NCBI RefSeq assembly: GCF_001556185.1
Contig: NZ_LSIJ01000001.1
Coordinates: 62,001-126,000 of the forward strand
Reading direction: 5' to 3'
From: Sphingomonas sp. CCH10-B3
GTDB lineage: Bacteria; Pseudomonadota; Alphaproteobacteria; Sphingomonadales; Sphingomonadaceae
DNA length: 64,000 nucleotides
Shown: piece after piece, positions 27,300 through 36,713 of the stretch
How positions within the stretch are numbered: position 1 is the first letter of the stretch
Layout: each line of letters starts with the position of its first letter
Notes under the pieces: model-generated
The model's database searches: none
Told to the model about the DNA's origin: nothing
The model's input: the letters and a program-made list of their open reading frames with translations, nothing else
Program-made: the position numbers and the translations under genes

Positions 27300-27695
27300 G
27301 TGATCTACATTCTGCTCAATCTGCTGCCGATCGCGGTGGCGACCGCTGTCGGGCTCGGGATCGGCTATGCGTGGCGGATGACCTTGGGCAGCGGCGGGCG
27401 GATGGGGGCGGGCATGGTCACGCTTGCCGCACTCGGCGAATTCTGGCTGGCCGCAATTCTGGCGGGTGCGCTGATCCTCGCGCCGCCCAAGGCCGATCCC
27501 TGGATCATGGCGATCGGCAGCGCGGTGGTGATCTGGGCGGGGTTCGTGCTGCCGGCGGTCGCGATCACCCTTGCCCATCGCGGCGTTGCGGCGCGCGGCG
27601 TTGTGACCGATGCGCTCCACTGGCTGGTCGTGATGACCCTGCAGGCGGTGCTGATGAAGGCAATCGGCCTTGTCCCGCCGCCGCCCGGCAGCTAG
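27300..27695 (+). CDS. Small integral membrane protein, possibly DUF1761-like
   Basis: This 131-aa protein has about four membrane helices. It begins IYILLNLLPIAVATAVGLGIGY and contains ALGEFWLAAILAGALILAPP and LHWLVVMTLQAVLMKAIG. The pattern and length resemble DUF1761 proteins, but I am not certain. A GTG start at 27300 has GGGGAAC upstream. Its TAG stop shares a CTAG tetramer with the stop of the converging sugar permease. Function unknown. Confidence 0.65.
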   Translation: MIYILLNLLPIAVATAVGLGIGYAWRMTLGSGGRMGAGMVTLAALGEFWLAAILAGALILAPPKADPWIMAIGSAVVIWAGFVLPAVAITLAHRGVAARGVVTDALHWLVVMTLQAVLMKAIGLVPPPPGS

Positions 27696-29197
27696 CGCGC
27701 GGTCGCCTCGACCCGCAGCGTCGCCAGCGCGGCGAGTGCCATCACAACCGCGGCGAACGCCATCGTCCAGATCGGGTCGCCGGGGAACCACGCCTTCATG
27801 ATCGACCCCATCACGGTGGATACCAGCAATTGCGGGATGACGACGAAGACGTTGAACAGCCCCATGTAAACCCCGAGCTTAGCCTGCGGCAGCGACGAGG
27901 CGAGGATCGCATAGGGCATCGCGAGGATCGACGCCCAGGCAATGCCGATGCCGACTTCGCTAATCAGCAGCAGTTCGGGCGTCCGGATGACGAAAAAGCT
28001 CGCATAGCCCGCCGCGCCGCACAGCAGCCCGATCATGTGCGTGCGGACTTGCCCCACCGACCGCGCGAGCAGCGGCAGCAGCGTGAGCGCGGCAATCGCG
28101 GCAACGCCGTTATAGGTCGCAAACAGCACATCGACCCAATTGCCCGCGCGCTGGAATGCCTCGCTCGATGAATCGGTCGTCCCGAAGCTGTATTGCGCGA
28201 CGATCGGGGTGGTGTTGATCCACATGATGAACAGCGCCGACCAGCTGAAGAACTGGACGAGCGCGAGCCGCTTCATGAGCGTCGGCATGCCCGAAAAATC
28301 ACCGACGATATGGCCGAGCATCGACGCGCCGCGACCGGCGCGCGCAAGCTGGATCGCGACGATGCTGGCAATGCCATAGGCAATCAGCAAGGCGCCGAGC
28401 AGATACATTTCCTGTTGCAGGGCAAAGCGATAGACGAACAGCAGCACGGCGGCGCCGGCGGCCATCCACGCAAAGCTGCTCGTCAGCGTGCGCGCGGCGA
28501 GCAGGCGGATGGTGTCGCCGTGCTCGGTGTCGTCCGCGCCGTGGAACGCGGCCATTTCGTCGGGGCTGTACTCGCGCGTCGTCACGACGGTCCAGACGAC
28601 GGCGAGCAACAGCGCGGCACCGCCGAACCAGAAAGCGTAGCGGACCGTGTCGGGGATCGTGCCCGCCGCCGCCGAATTGGCGACTCCCGCCCATTCGAGC
28701 AGCTTGGGGAAAATCGAGCCCACCACCGCGCCCGCACCGATGAACGCGGTCTGCACGGCATAGCCGGTCGCATGTTGCTCCTTGGGCAACATGTCGCCGA
28801 CAAACGCGCGGAACGGCTCCATCGAGATGTTGAGCGAAGCGTCGAGCACCCACAGCATGAACGCCGCGAACAGCAGCGCGGGCGCAAGCGGCATTACGAA
28901 CAGCGACAGCGCGGCAAGGATCGCGCCGGTCAGGAAATAGGGCCGCCGCCGCCCGAGCGCGCCGAGCCAGGTACGATCGGACATGTGCCCGATGATCGGC
29001 TGGATCAGCAGCCCCGTCAGCGGGGCGGCGACCCACAGCGCCGGCAGCTTGTTCAGAATGTCGGGGTCATCGGGCGACAGCGTCTGGAAAATGCGGCTCA
29101 TGTTCGCGTTTTGCAGCGCAAAACCGATCTGGATGCCGAAGAATCCGAACGAGATGTTCCACAGCCCAATGGCTGACTGGCGTGGCCGCTCGCGCAC
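27692..29197 (-). CDS. Maltose/maltooligosaccharide MFS permease, GPH/MalY type
   Basis: This 501-aa permease has 12 membrane helices. The loop GHMSDRTWLGALGRRRPYFL is characteristic of glycoside-pentoside-hexuronide/sucrose-type cation symporters. In Caulobacter a comparable protein beside a LacI regulator and the MalA receptor takes up maltose, and this gene sits in the same arrangement. It is expected to import maltose across the inner membrane. It starts with GTG, preceded by GGGGGAGAG. It lies 117 bp downstream of lacI on the same strand, so regulator and permease may share a transcript. Confidence 0.85.
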   Translation of the reverse strand: MRERPRQSAIGLWNISFGFFGIQIGFALQNANMSRIFQTLSPDDPDILNKLPALWVAAPLTGLLIQPIIGHMSDRTWLGALGRRRPYFLTGAILAALSLFVMPLAPALLFAAFMLWVLDASLNISMEPFRAFVGDMLPKEQHATGYAVQTAFIGAGAVVGSIFPKLLEWAGVANSAAAGTIPDTVRYAFWFGGAALLLAVVWTVVTTREYSPDEMAAFHGADDTEHGDTIRLLAARTLTSSFAWMAAGAAVLLFVYRFALQQEMYLLGALLIAYGIASIVAIQLARAGRGASMLGHIVGDFSGMPTLMKRLALVQFFSWSALFIMWINTTPIVAQYSFGTTDSSSEAFQRAGNWVDVLFATYNGVAAIAALTLLPLLARSVGQVRTHMIGLLCGAAGYASFFVIRTPELLLISEVGIGIAWASILAMPYAILASSLPQAKLGVYMGLFNVFVVIPQLLVSTVMGSIMKAWFPGDPIWTMAFAAVVMALAALATLRVEATAR

Positions 29198-29314
29198 CTG
29201 CTCTCCCCCGATGTCGTTTTTGTTGCACCAAGCGTGGCAGGGGCGGCGCGGCGCGGCAATCCCGCTGCCGACTGAATTCGAATGCGAAAAATACGGTTCG
29301 GTGCCGCCCCCGGG

Positions 29315-30337
29315 TCAGCCCTCGCTCGATCGCCGCACGACGAGACGACCGGGCAGAGTGACGCTCGCCACCGGCTCGCCGCGGATCAGCGCGAGCAGCG
29401 TGTCGACCAGCATTTCGCCCGCCGCGAGATAGTTTTGCGCGATCGTCGTCAGCGGCGGATGGGTGAGGCTGGCTGCCGGAATATCGTCGAAGCCGACCAC
29501 GGCGACGTCGCCCGGCACGCTCAGCCCCGCCTTCTCTAGCGCGGCGAGCGTGCCGATCGCGATCGTATCCGATGCCGCAAAGATCGCGTCGAACGCCGCC
29601 CGCCGCGCGATCAGCGCCTCGACGGCGTCAAACCCCGCCTGTTGCGTGTTGAGCGCGTCGACAACCAGCAGCGGATCGGGCTCGACCCCTGCATCGCGCT
29701 GGGCCATGCAACTGCCGCGATAGCGATCGTTGAATTCGGGATAATGGCTCGACGCATCGCCGATGAAAGCGATCCGGCGGCGCCCGCCCGCGATCAGATG
29801 CGCGGCGGCATCGCGCCCGCCCGAGAAATTGTCGCAGCCGATGACGGTGCCCGGCTCGCCCGCCTGCACCGATCCCCAGCGGACGAAATGGGTGCGCTGC
29901 GCGATCAGCATGTCAAGCCGCGCGCGATACTCCTCATAATCGCCATAGCCGAGCAGGATGATGCCGTCGGCCTTGTGGCTGTCTTCATAAGCGACATGCC
30001 AGTCGCTCGACATCTGCTGGAACGATGTCAGCAGGTCGTAACCGCGCAATGCGCAGGTCCGCGTGATCATCCCCAGCATCGACAGGAAGAAGGGATTGAT
30101 CAGCGACTGGTCGGGCGTCGGATCCTCGAAGAACAGCAACGCCAGCGTGTTCGACTGGCCGCGCCGCAACGACGAGGCGTTCTTGTCGACGGTATAGTTA
30201 AGCTGGCGGGCGATTGCCTCGATCCGCTTGCGCGTCGCTTCGCTGACCGACGGGCTGCCTGACAGCGCGCGCGACACCGTCGGCTGCGACACGCCGGCCA
30301 GTTGCGCGATATCGAATGACGTGGGTTTTTCCTTCAT
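29315..30337 (-). CDS. LacI-family transcriptional repressor (MalI-like)
   Basis: This 340-aa LacI regulator has the N-terminal helix-turn-helix IAQLAGVSQPTVSRALSGSP and hinge SSLRRGQSNTLALLF, followed by a periplasmic-binding-protein-like sugar domain ending VGFDDIPAASLTHPPLTTI. It is divergent from the TonB receptor gene across 236 bp that contain an imperfect palindrome (30426-30441). By comparison with Caulobacter MalI it should repress the maltose operon until a maltooligosaccharide binds. Confidence 0.9.
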   Translation of the reverse strand: MKEKPTSFDIAQLAGVSQPTVSRALSGSPSVSEATRKRIEAIARQLNYTVDKNASSLRRGQSNTLALLFFEDPTPDQSLINPFFLSMLGMITRTCALRGYDLLTSFQQMSSDWHVAYEDSHKADGIILLGYGDYEEYRARLDMLIAQRTHFVRWGSVQAGEPGTVIGCDNFSGGRDAAAHLIAGGRRRIAFIGDASSHYPEFNDRYRGSCMAQRDAGVEPDPLLVVDALNTQQAGFDAVEALIARRAAFDAIFAASDTIAIGTLAALEKAGLSVPGDVAVVGFDDIPAASLTHPPLTTIAQNYLAAGEMLVDTLLALIRGEPVASVTLPGRLVVRRSSEG

Positions 30338-30425
30338 GCCGCGGCGCGGCGCCTCTCCCGATGTCGCCGGTTATCCGGTCATGAGCAAAGGCTAATCCCC
30401 GCCAAGGAACGGGGGAAGGGGCATA

Positions 30426-30441
30426 TTGAATACGTATGTAA
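30426..30441. promoter_or_regulatory. Candidate LacI-family operator
   Basis: TTGAATACGTATGTAA is a 16-bp element symmetric at 12 of 16 positions around a central ACGT, the CG-centred form expected for LacI-family sites. It lies about midway between the lacI start (30337) and the TonB receptor start (30574), in an AT-rich patch of otherwise GC-rich DNA. It is probably the operator controlling one or both divergent transcripts. Confidence 0.55.
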
Positions 30442-30453
30442 CATTATTGGCTT

Positions 30454-30471
30454 TGTGGCCGCGCGGCCACA
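30454..30471. promoter_or_regulatory. Perfect 18-bp palindrome upstream of TonB receptor
   Basis: TGTGGCCGCGCGGCCACA is exactly self-complementary. It starts 12 bp after the candidate operator and lies 102 bp before the receptor start codon. As RNA it can fold into a 7-bp hairpin with a GCGC loop in the 5' leader; as DNA it could bind a second regulator. The role is unknown. Confidence 0.5.
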
Positions 30472-30573
30472 TTCAGGCAGCCGACGAATTTTGGGGCGCA
30501 GTGCGCTTCGATCAACACGGTCCGCAGCTACCGTCAAAAACGGAGCGGGGCCATTAGGAGGGGCAACAAGAAA

Positions 30574-33324
30574 ATGATCCGCAGCAAATCCGCTTTGGCC
30601 GAGAAATCGATGCGCGTCGGTCTGCGCGCCTTGGCGATCGGCCTGATGGCAACGACTGCCTCCGCCGCATTTGCGCAGGCTTCGCCGGCCCCGGCCGAGG
30701 ATGCCACCGCGACCGACAAGGACGACGTCGTCGTCACTGGCTTCAAGCGCTCGCTCGAAAGCGCGACCAATACCAAGAAAAAGAACGACCAGATCCTCGA
30801 ATCGGTCACTGCCGAAGACATCGGCAAGCTGCCGGACGCATCGATCGCTGAATCGATCGCGCGCCTGCCCGGCATCACCTCGCAGCGGCTGAACGGTCGC
30901 GCCAACGTCATCTCGATCCGCGGCTTCGGTCCCGACCTGTCGACGACGCTGCTCAACGGGCGCGAACAGACGTCGACCGGCGACGCGCGCGCCGTCGAAT
31001 TCGACCAATATCCCTCGGAAGTCATCAGCCAGGTCGTTGTTTACAAGACGCCGGTCGCTTCGCTGATCGGTCAGGGTCTGGCCGGCACCGTCGACATCCG
31101 CACGATCCGCCCGCTCGACGTGAAGAAGCGCGTGCTTGCCTTTGGTGCGCGCGGCATCAATACCGATCTGGGCAAGCTCAACGCCGGGTCGACCGAGTTC
31201 GGCTATCGCGTGAACGGCACTTATGTCGACCAGTTCTTCGACAACACGCTCGGCGTCGCGCTGGCGGCATCCTATGTCGACGAACCCTATCAGGTGCAGG
31301 AATTCAACAGCTGGGGCTATGCCGGTAACGGCACGGCGGGCAGCCCCTATCTGATCGGCGGCAACCGCTCGTTCGTGCGGTCGACGCAGCTCAAGCGTTT
31401 CGGCTTCGTCGGCACGGTTCAGTGGCAGCCGCGCCCCGAACTGACGTTCACCGCCGACGGCTTCTATTCGGACTTCAAGGATAACCAGATCGGGCGCGGG
31501 ATCGAACTGCCGCTCGGCTTCGGCGGTGGCTTCAACGTCACTGGTCCCGTCAACACGACGGTTCAGAACGGCATCGTGACGTCGGGCACTTTCAACAATG
31601 TGCGTGGCGTCATCCGCAACGACCCGGCAGAGCGCAATGCCCAGCTGTCATCCGCGGGCTTCAACGCCGCGTGGAAGGGGAATGACGGCTGGAGCGCCTT
31701 CTTCGATTTCGGCTATTCGCATGTCGACCGCAACGAGCTGATCTTCGAAAGCTATTCGGGCACGGGCTTCAACGGTGACGATGCGCGGCCGGGCTTCCCG
31801 CTGGGCACGAGCCCTGCGGACTCGATCGGCTTCAACCTGCGGACCTCGGGCGCATTTTACACGAGCCGGCTCAATTACAGCGATCCCAATGTGGTGCGGC
31901 TCACCGACCCGCTCGGCTGGGGTGGTGGCACGGTGCCGCAGGCGGGTTATTACAACAACCGCATCGTCCAGGACGATCTCCAGCAATATCGTTTGCAGAT
32001 CGAGCGTGATTTCGGCAGCGACTTCTTCATCAAGTCGGTGCAGTTCGGCCTCGGCTATATCGACCGCGGCAAGTCGCTGGTGCCCGACGAATTCCTGATC
32101 CGGCTCGCCAATGGCGCAACGTCGTTGCCGATCCCCAACCAGTTCCTGCAGGCGCCGACGCAGCTCAGCTACCTCGGGCTCGGCCCGGTCGTCAGCTATG
32201 ATCCGCGCCAGCTGCTGGCCGCGGGCGTGCTGACGCTCGAGCGCAACACGTCGAACGACATTCCGGCCAAGGCCTATCAGATTTCCGAAAAGCTGATGCA
32301 GGCCTATATTCAGGGCAATCTGCAGGGCCATCTGGGATCGGCGGACATCTCGGGCAATTTCGGCCTGCAGATCGTCACGACCACCCAACGGTCGACGGGC
32401 CTTGTGTTCCCCAATGGTCAGCGCCAGCAGGTCAGCCTGGGCGCGAGCTACACTGATCTGTTGCCGAGCTTCAACATCACCGCGCGCTTCCCGAATGACT
32501 GGGTGGTCCGCTTTGCGGCGGCTCGCGAAATTCAGCGTCCGCGCCTCGACGACCTGCGTGTTGCGATCGCCTATGGTTATAACAACGCCTCGGGCCTGAT
32601 CGAAGGCAGCGGCGGCAACCCGCTGCTCCAGCCCTACCGCGCCAACGCGTTCGATCTGAACTTCGAAAAATACTTCGGCGGCAAGGGCTTCATCGCAGTC
32701 CAGCTGTTCTACAAGCAGATCGAGAACTTCATCTTCGGTGGCCGGTTCCTGTTCAACTATGCGGGCCTGCCAACGCCGGTGAATACGCCGGCCAATGCGC
32801 CGACGATCGGTATCCTGAACGCGCCGGTCAACACGCGCGGCGGCGAGATCTATGGCGCCGAACTGTCGACGACAGTGCCGTTTGAGGTCATCACGCCAGC
32901 GCTCACTGGCTTTGGTGTCACCGGTGGCGCGGGCTATAGCATCTCGCGCATCCGCAACGATCAGGGCCAGATCCAGTCGATCCCGGGCTATTCGAAGTGG
33001 ACGGCCAGCGGCACCTTGTTCTGGGAAGACAAGGGCTTCTCGGTGCGCGGCAGCGTCCGCTACCGCTCGGGCTTCCTGGCCGAAGTGTCGGGTTTCGGCG
33101 CCAACCGCGAAACGCGGACGGCCGTGCCCGAGACGATTGTCGACGCTCAGGTCGGCTATGACTTCGGCAAGGTCGGGCCGCTGGCGGGTCTGTCGGTGTT
33201 CTTCCAGGCGCAGAACCTGACCGATGAACGCTTTGCGACGATCATCAACGGCCAGCCGCTGCTGGTGCGCGATTATCAGATCTATGGCCGCCGCTATTAC
33301 GCTGGGGCCTCCTTCAAGTTCTGA
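30574..33324 (+). CDS. TonB-dependent receptor, maltodextrin (MalA-like)
   Basis: This 916-aa outer-membrane receptor takes up a ligand using TonB energy. It has a signal peptide ending AAFAQ, then a TonB box-like DDVVVTGFK (about residue 50), a plug domain (LPDASIAESIARLPGITSQR, VISIRGFGPDLSTTLLNGRE) and a barrel ending in FKF. The plug wording is typical of the Caulobacter/Xanthomonas/sphingomonad receptor family that imports plant and algal carbohydrates. The start has AGGAGGGG 10 nt upstream. Position between lacI and amylolytic genes points to maltodextrin as ligand. A strong stem-loop follows its stop. Confidence 0.9.
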   Translation: MIRSKSALAEKSMRVGLRALAIGLMATTASAAFAQASPAPAEDATATDKDDVVVTGFKRSLESATNTKKKNDQILESVTAEDIGKLPDASIAESIARLPGITSQRLNGRANVISIRGFGPDLSTTLLNGREQTSTGDARAVEFDQYPSEVISQVVVYKTPVASLIGQGLAGTVDIRTIRPLDVKKRVLAFGARGINTDLGKLNAGSTEFGYRVNGTYVDQFFDNTLGVALAASYVDEPYQVQEFNSWGYAGNGTAGSPYLIGGNRSFVRSTQLKRFGFVGTVQWQPRPELTFTADGFYSDFKDNQIGRGIELPLGFGGGFNVTGPVNTTVQNGIVTSGTFNNVRGVIRNDPAERNAQLSSAGFNAAWKGNDGWSAFFDFGYSHVDRNELIFESYSGTGFNGDDARPGFPLGTSPADSIGFNLRTSGAFYTSRLNYSDPNVVRLTDPLGWGGGTVPQAGYYNNRIVQDDLQQYRLQIERDFGSDFFIKSVQFGLGYIDRGKSLVPDEFLIRLANGATSLPIPNQFLQAPTQLSYLGLGPVVSYDPRQLLAAGVLTLERNTSNDIPAKAYQISEKLMQAYIQGNLQGHLGSADISGNFGLQIVTTTQRSTGLVFPNGQRQQVSLGASYTDLLPSFNITARFPNDWVVRFAAAREIQRPRLDDLRVAIAYGYNNASGLIEGSGGNPLLQPYRANAFDLNFEKYFGGKGFIAVQLFYKQIENFIFGGRFLFNYAGLPTPVNTPANAPTIGILNAPVNTRGGEIYGAELSTTVPFEVITPALTGFGVTGGAGYSISRIRNDQGQIQSIPGYSKWTASGTLFWEDKGFSVRGSVRYRSGFLAEVSGFGANRETRTAVPETIVDAQVGYDFGKVGPLAGLSVFFQAQNLTDERFATIINGQPLLVRDYQIYGRRYYAGASFKF

Positions 33325-33341
33325 TGATCCTGGTCTACGAT

Positions 33342-33366
33342 CCCCCTGCTGCCGCGCAGCAGGGGG
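33342..33366 (+). promoter_or_regulatory. Stem-loop separating receptor from downstream operon
   Basis: CCCCCTGCTG/CAGCAGGGGG forms a perfect 10-bp GC-rich stem with a 5-nt loop (ccgcg) 17 nt after the TonB receptor stop and 27 nt before the next start codon. There is no U tract, so it is unlikely to be a full terminator. It more likely protects the receptor mRNA 3' end or attenuates transcription, giving more receptor than enzymes. Confidence 0.7.
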
Positions 33367-33393
33367 CGTAACGCGCAGAAAAAGAGTGTGGTG

Positions 33394-34908
33394 ATGAACG
33401 AGGCCATCCGCCGAAATATCGTCATCATCGGTGGCGGCACGGCGGGCTGGATGGCGGCAGCGGCGCTCGCGCGCTTCGTCGGCCAGAGCAGCAAGATCAC
33501 CCTGATCGAATCGGACGAGATCGGCACCGTTGGTGTCGGCGAAGCGACGATTCCGCAGCTCAAACTGTTCAATGCCGGGCTGGGGATCGTCGAGGCGGAT
33601 TTTGTCCGCGCGACGCAGGGGACGTTCAAGCTCGGCATCGAATTCGCCGGCTGGAACGGTGCCGACAGCCGCTACATCCACGCATTCGGCGCGGTCGGGC
33701 GCCCGCTCGGACTGCTGCCCTTCCATCATTATTGGCTGCGGCATCGCGCCCAGGGCGGTGCAGCGTCGCTGTGGGACTTTTCGTCCGCCGCCCAAGCCGC
33801 CGCGCGCAGCCGCTTCGCACCGCCCGCCGACGCGCCGGGGCAATTGCCTAGCGGCTATGACTATGCGTTCCACTTCGATGCCGGGCTCTATGCCGCGTTC
33901 CTGCGCCGCTATGCCGAAGCGCGCGGCGTGGTGCGGACCGAGGGGCGGATCGGCGAAGTGCGTCTCCGACCGGAGGACGGCTCCGTCGAAGGCGTGACGC
34001 TCGCAAGCGGCCAGCGCGTCGATGGCGATCTTTTCATCGACTGCTCGGGCTTTCGCGGACTGGTGATCGAGCAGGCGCTGGGCGCGGGCTATGAGGATTG
34101 GTCGCACTGGCTGCCATGCAACCGCGCGCTCGCCGTGCCGTGCACGCGCGTCGCGCCGCTGACGCCGTTCACGCGCGCCTCGGCTCGCGATGCCGGGTGG
34201 CAGTGGCGGATTCCGCTCCAGCACCGCACCGGCAACGGCTATGTCTATTGCAGCGATTTCATCAGCGACGATGCCGCCGCCGACACGCTGCTCGCCAATC
34301 TCGACGGTGCCCCGCTTGCCGATCCGCGCCCGCTGAAGTTCGTGACCGGCAAGCGCAAGGCTGCCTGGGTCAAGAATTGCGTCGCGCTGGGGCTGGCGGC
34401 GGGCTTCATGGAGCCGCTCGAATCGACTTCGATCCATCTGGTGCAGGCGGGGATCGCGCGGTTGCTGCAACTCTTCCCGACGGCGGGCTTCGACGCGGCC
34501 GACATCGCCGAATTCAACCGCCAGACCGATTTCGAATGGCGCGCGATCCGCGATTTCCTGATTCTCCACTATCACGCCAATGCCCGCGAAGGCGCTTTCT
34601 GGGCGGCGTGCCGCGACATGGCGATCCCGGACAGCCTTGCCGCCAAGCTCGAACTGTTCCGCGCGAACGGGCGGCTGTTCCGCGAGCATGAGGAATTGTT
34701 CACCGAAGTCGGCTGGCTGCAGGTGCTGATCGGGCAGGGCGTGATGCCCGCCGGTCACCATCCGCTCGCCGACCAGCTTTCCCCCCAGGAGCTTGCCGAA
34801 TTCATGAGCCTCGCCAAACGCCATGTCGACCAGGTGGTGGGGCGCTTGCCCGATCACGCCGATTTCATCGCGCGCCATTGCGCCGCCGATCAGCAGGTGG
34901 CGGCATGA
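33394..34908 (+). CDS. Tryptophan-halogenase-family flavoprotein 1
   Basis: This 504-aa protein is of the flavin-dependent halogenase family. The FAD motif GGGTAGWMAAAAL is near the N-terminus, WQWRIP (halogenase signature WxWxIP) at about 269-274, the catalytic-type Lys at residue 79 in FKLGIEFAGW, and the catalytic-type Glu at about 343 in EPLESTSIH. Both active-site residues seen in PrnA/RebH are thus kept. No flavin reductase is encoded nearby. I chose the ATG at 33394, though two GTGs precede it in frame. It overlaps the amylase start as ATGA. Halogenase-like genes beside TonB receptors recur in this group; their role in sugar loci is unsettled. Confidence 0.85.
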   Translation: MNEAIRRNIVIIGGGTAGWMAAAALARFVGQSSKITLIESDEIGTVGVGEATIPQLKLFNAGLGIVEADFVRATQGTFKLGIEFAGWNGADSRYIHAFGAVGRPLGLLPFHHYWLRHRAQGGAASLWDFSSAAQAAARSRFAPPADAPGQLPSGYDYAFHFDAGLYAAFLRRYAEARGVVRTEGRIGEVRLRPEDGSVEGVTLASGQRVDGDLFIDCSGFRGLVIEQALGAGYEDWSHWLPCNRALAVPCTRVAPLTPFTRASARDAGWQWRIPLQHRTGNGYVYCSDFISDDAAADTLLANLDGAPLADPRPLKFVTGKRKAAWVKNCVALGLAAGFMEPLESTSIHLVQAGIARLLQLFPTAGFDAADIAEFNRQTDFEWRAIRDFLILHYHANAREGAFWAACRDMAIPDSLAAKLELFRANGRLFREHEELFTEVGWLQVLIGQGVMPAGHHPLADQLSPQELAEFMSLAKRHVDQVVGRLPDHADFIARHCAADQQVAA

Positions 34909-36713
34909 TCCGGCGCTGGCTGCTCGGCGCCCTGCTCGCCGCCACGACCGCGCCCGCGATCGCGCAGGATTATCGCGCGCGGCTGCCCGAGGATGAAGTG
35001 ATCTATTTCGTGCTGCCCGACCGCTTCGAAAACGGCGATCCGGCGAACGACAAGGGCGGGCTGAGCGGTGATCGGCTGACGACGGGCTTCGATCCGGCCG
35101 CCAAGGGCTTCTACCATGGCGGCGACCTGAAGGGGCTGATCAAGCGGCTCGATTATATCCAGCATCTGGGTGTCACCGCGATCTGGGTCGGCCCGATTTT
35201 CAAGAACAAGCCCGTTCAGGGGCCGCCCGGCAACGAATCATCGGGCTACCATGGCTATTGGATCACCGATTTCACGCAAGTCGACCCGCATCTGGGTTCG
35301 AACACTGATTTCAAGGCGCTCGTCGATGCTGCGCACGCGCGCGGCATCAAAATCTACATGGATATCATCGTCAACCACACCGCCGATGTGATCAAGTATC
35401 GCGAATGCGTGCCCGACCGGAATTGCCCTTATCGATCAAAGGCAGATTTCCCCTTTTCGCGGCGCGGCGGCGTGACGGGGCCGGCGATCAATCCGGCTTT
35501 TGCAGGCGATGCCGTGCAGACGCCGGACAATTTCGCCAAGCTGACCGACCCGAGCTACGCCTATACGCCATACCTGCCCAAGGGCGAGGAACATGCCAAG
35601 ACGCCTGATTGGCTCAATGACATGACGCTCTATCACAATCGCGGGGATTCGGTGTGGACCGGCGAGAGCGTCACTTACGGCGACTTTTCGGGGCTCGACG
35701 ATGTCGCAACCGAACACCCCAAAGTCGTCGCCGGCATGATTGACATCTTCGGCGACTGGATCGACCGCTTCGGCATCGACGGTTTCCGCATCGATACCGC
35801 CAAGCATGTGAACCCTGAGTTCTGGCAAGCATTCGTGCCCGCGATGCAGGCGCGCGCGAAGGCGAAAGGCATTCCCAATTTCCATATCTTCGGCGAAGTC
35901 GCGACCGGCGAGTTCGACCCCGCGCTGCTCGCACGCCATACGCGGGTCGACAAGCTCCCTGCGGTGCTCGACTTCGGCTTCGCGGTCGGCGTCGCGAAGG
36001 CGGTCGCGGAGGGCAAAGGCACCGACATTCTTGCCGAATTGTTCGCCGATGACGCGCTCTACGAAGGCGGCGCCAATGCCGCGCGGACGTTACCGACTTT
36101 CCTCGGCAACCATGACGCAGGGCGGTTTTCGACCTTCGTGCGACAGTTGAGCCCGAAGGCTGATGCGGCCGAGCAACTCGCGCGGGTAAAGCTCGCGCAT
36201 GCGATGCTGCTGACGTTGCGCGGCGTGCCGACGATCTATTCGGGCGACGAACAAGGCTTTGTCGGTGATGGTGGCGATCAGGACGCGCGCGAGGATTTGT
36301 TCGCGTCGAAGGTCGCAAGCTACAACGACAATGTCCTGCTCGGCACGAAATCAACGACGGCGCAGGCCAATTTCGACGAGGCGCATCCGCTGTACCGGCT
36401 GATCGCCGATCTCGCGAAACTGCGGGTCGCGCATCCGGCGCTGACGCGCGGGCGCACGGTGGTGCGCGCGGCGAGCCAGCAAGCGGGACTGTTCGCCGTT
36501 TCGCGGATCGACGCAGCGAGCGGCGAAGAGGTGCTGCTCGTTTTCAACACCGACACCAAGCCGCTCAGCGCCAATGTCGCGATCGACCCGGCGACCAGCC
36601 GCTTGACCGGCCTGCGCGGCGCCTGCCCTGCGGCGCCGACTGCACCCGGCAGCGTCGCGGTAAAGCTCGCCCCCCTCGACTTCATGATCTGCAAGGCGGA
36701 ACGACCCCAGTGA
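34905..36713 (+). CDS. Secreted GH13 alpha-amylase/cyclomaltodextrinase
   Basis: This 602-aa exported glycosidase has a signal peptide (RRWLLGALLAATTAPAIA). The GH13 barrel follows, with conserved regions DIIVNHTAD, GFRIDTAKH (nucleophile Asp297), IFGEVATGEF (acid/base Glu331) and FLGNHDAGRF (Asp404). A beta-sandwich domain closes the protein. It should cut starch or maltodextrin in the periplasm or at the cell surface. Start and stop both overlap their neighbours by 4 nt (ATGA and GTGA), so the operon is translationally coupled. Confidence 0.93.
   Translation: MIRRWLLGALLAATTAPAIAQDYRARLPEDEVIYFVLPDRFENGDPANDKGGLSGDRLTTGFDPAAKGFYHGGDLKGLIKRLDYIQHLGVTAIWVGPIFKNKPVQGPPGNESSGYHGYWITDFTQVDPHLGSNTDFKALVDAAHARGIKIYMDIIVNHTADVIKYRECVPDRNCPYRSKADFPFSRRGGVTGPAINPAFAGDAVQTPDNFAKLTDPSYAYTPYLPKGEEHAKTPDWLNDMTLYHNRGDSVWTGESVTYGDFSGLDDVATEHPKVVAGMIDIFGDWIDRFGIDGFRIDTAKHVNPEFWQAFVPAMQARAKAKGIPNFHIFGEVATGEFDPALLARHTRVDKLPAVLDFGFAVGVAKAVAEGKGTDILAELFADDALYEGGANAARTLPTFLGNHDAGRFSTFVRQLSPKADAAEQLARVKLAHAMLLTLRGVPTIYSGDEQGFVGDGGDQDAREDLFASKVASYNDNVLLGTKSTTAQANFDEAHPLYRLIADLAKLRVAHPALTRGRTVVRAASQQAGLFAVSRIDAASGEEVLLVFNTDTKPLSANVAIDPATSRLTGLRGACPAAPTAPGSVAVKLAPLDFMICKAERPQ

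Noticed and set aside
31648..34878. 1076-codon open frame antisense to the TonB receptor and halogenase 1
   Set aside because: High GC content leaves long stop-free frames on the opposite strand of real genes. It has no recognisable domain, and the translated composition (Arg/Ala/Asp rich, no hydrophobic pattern) is that of a shadow.
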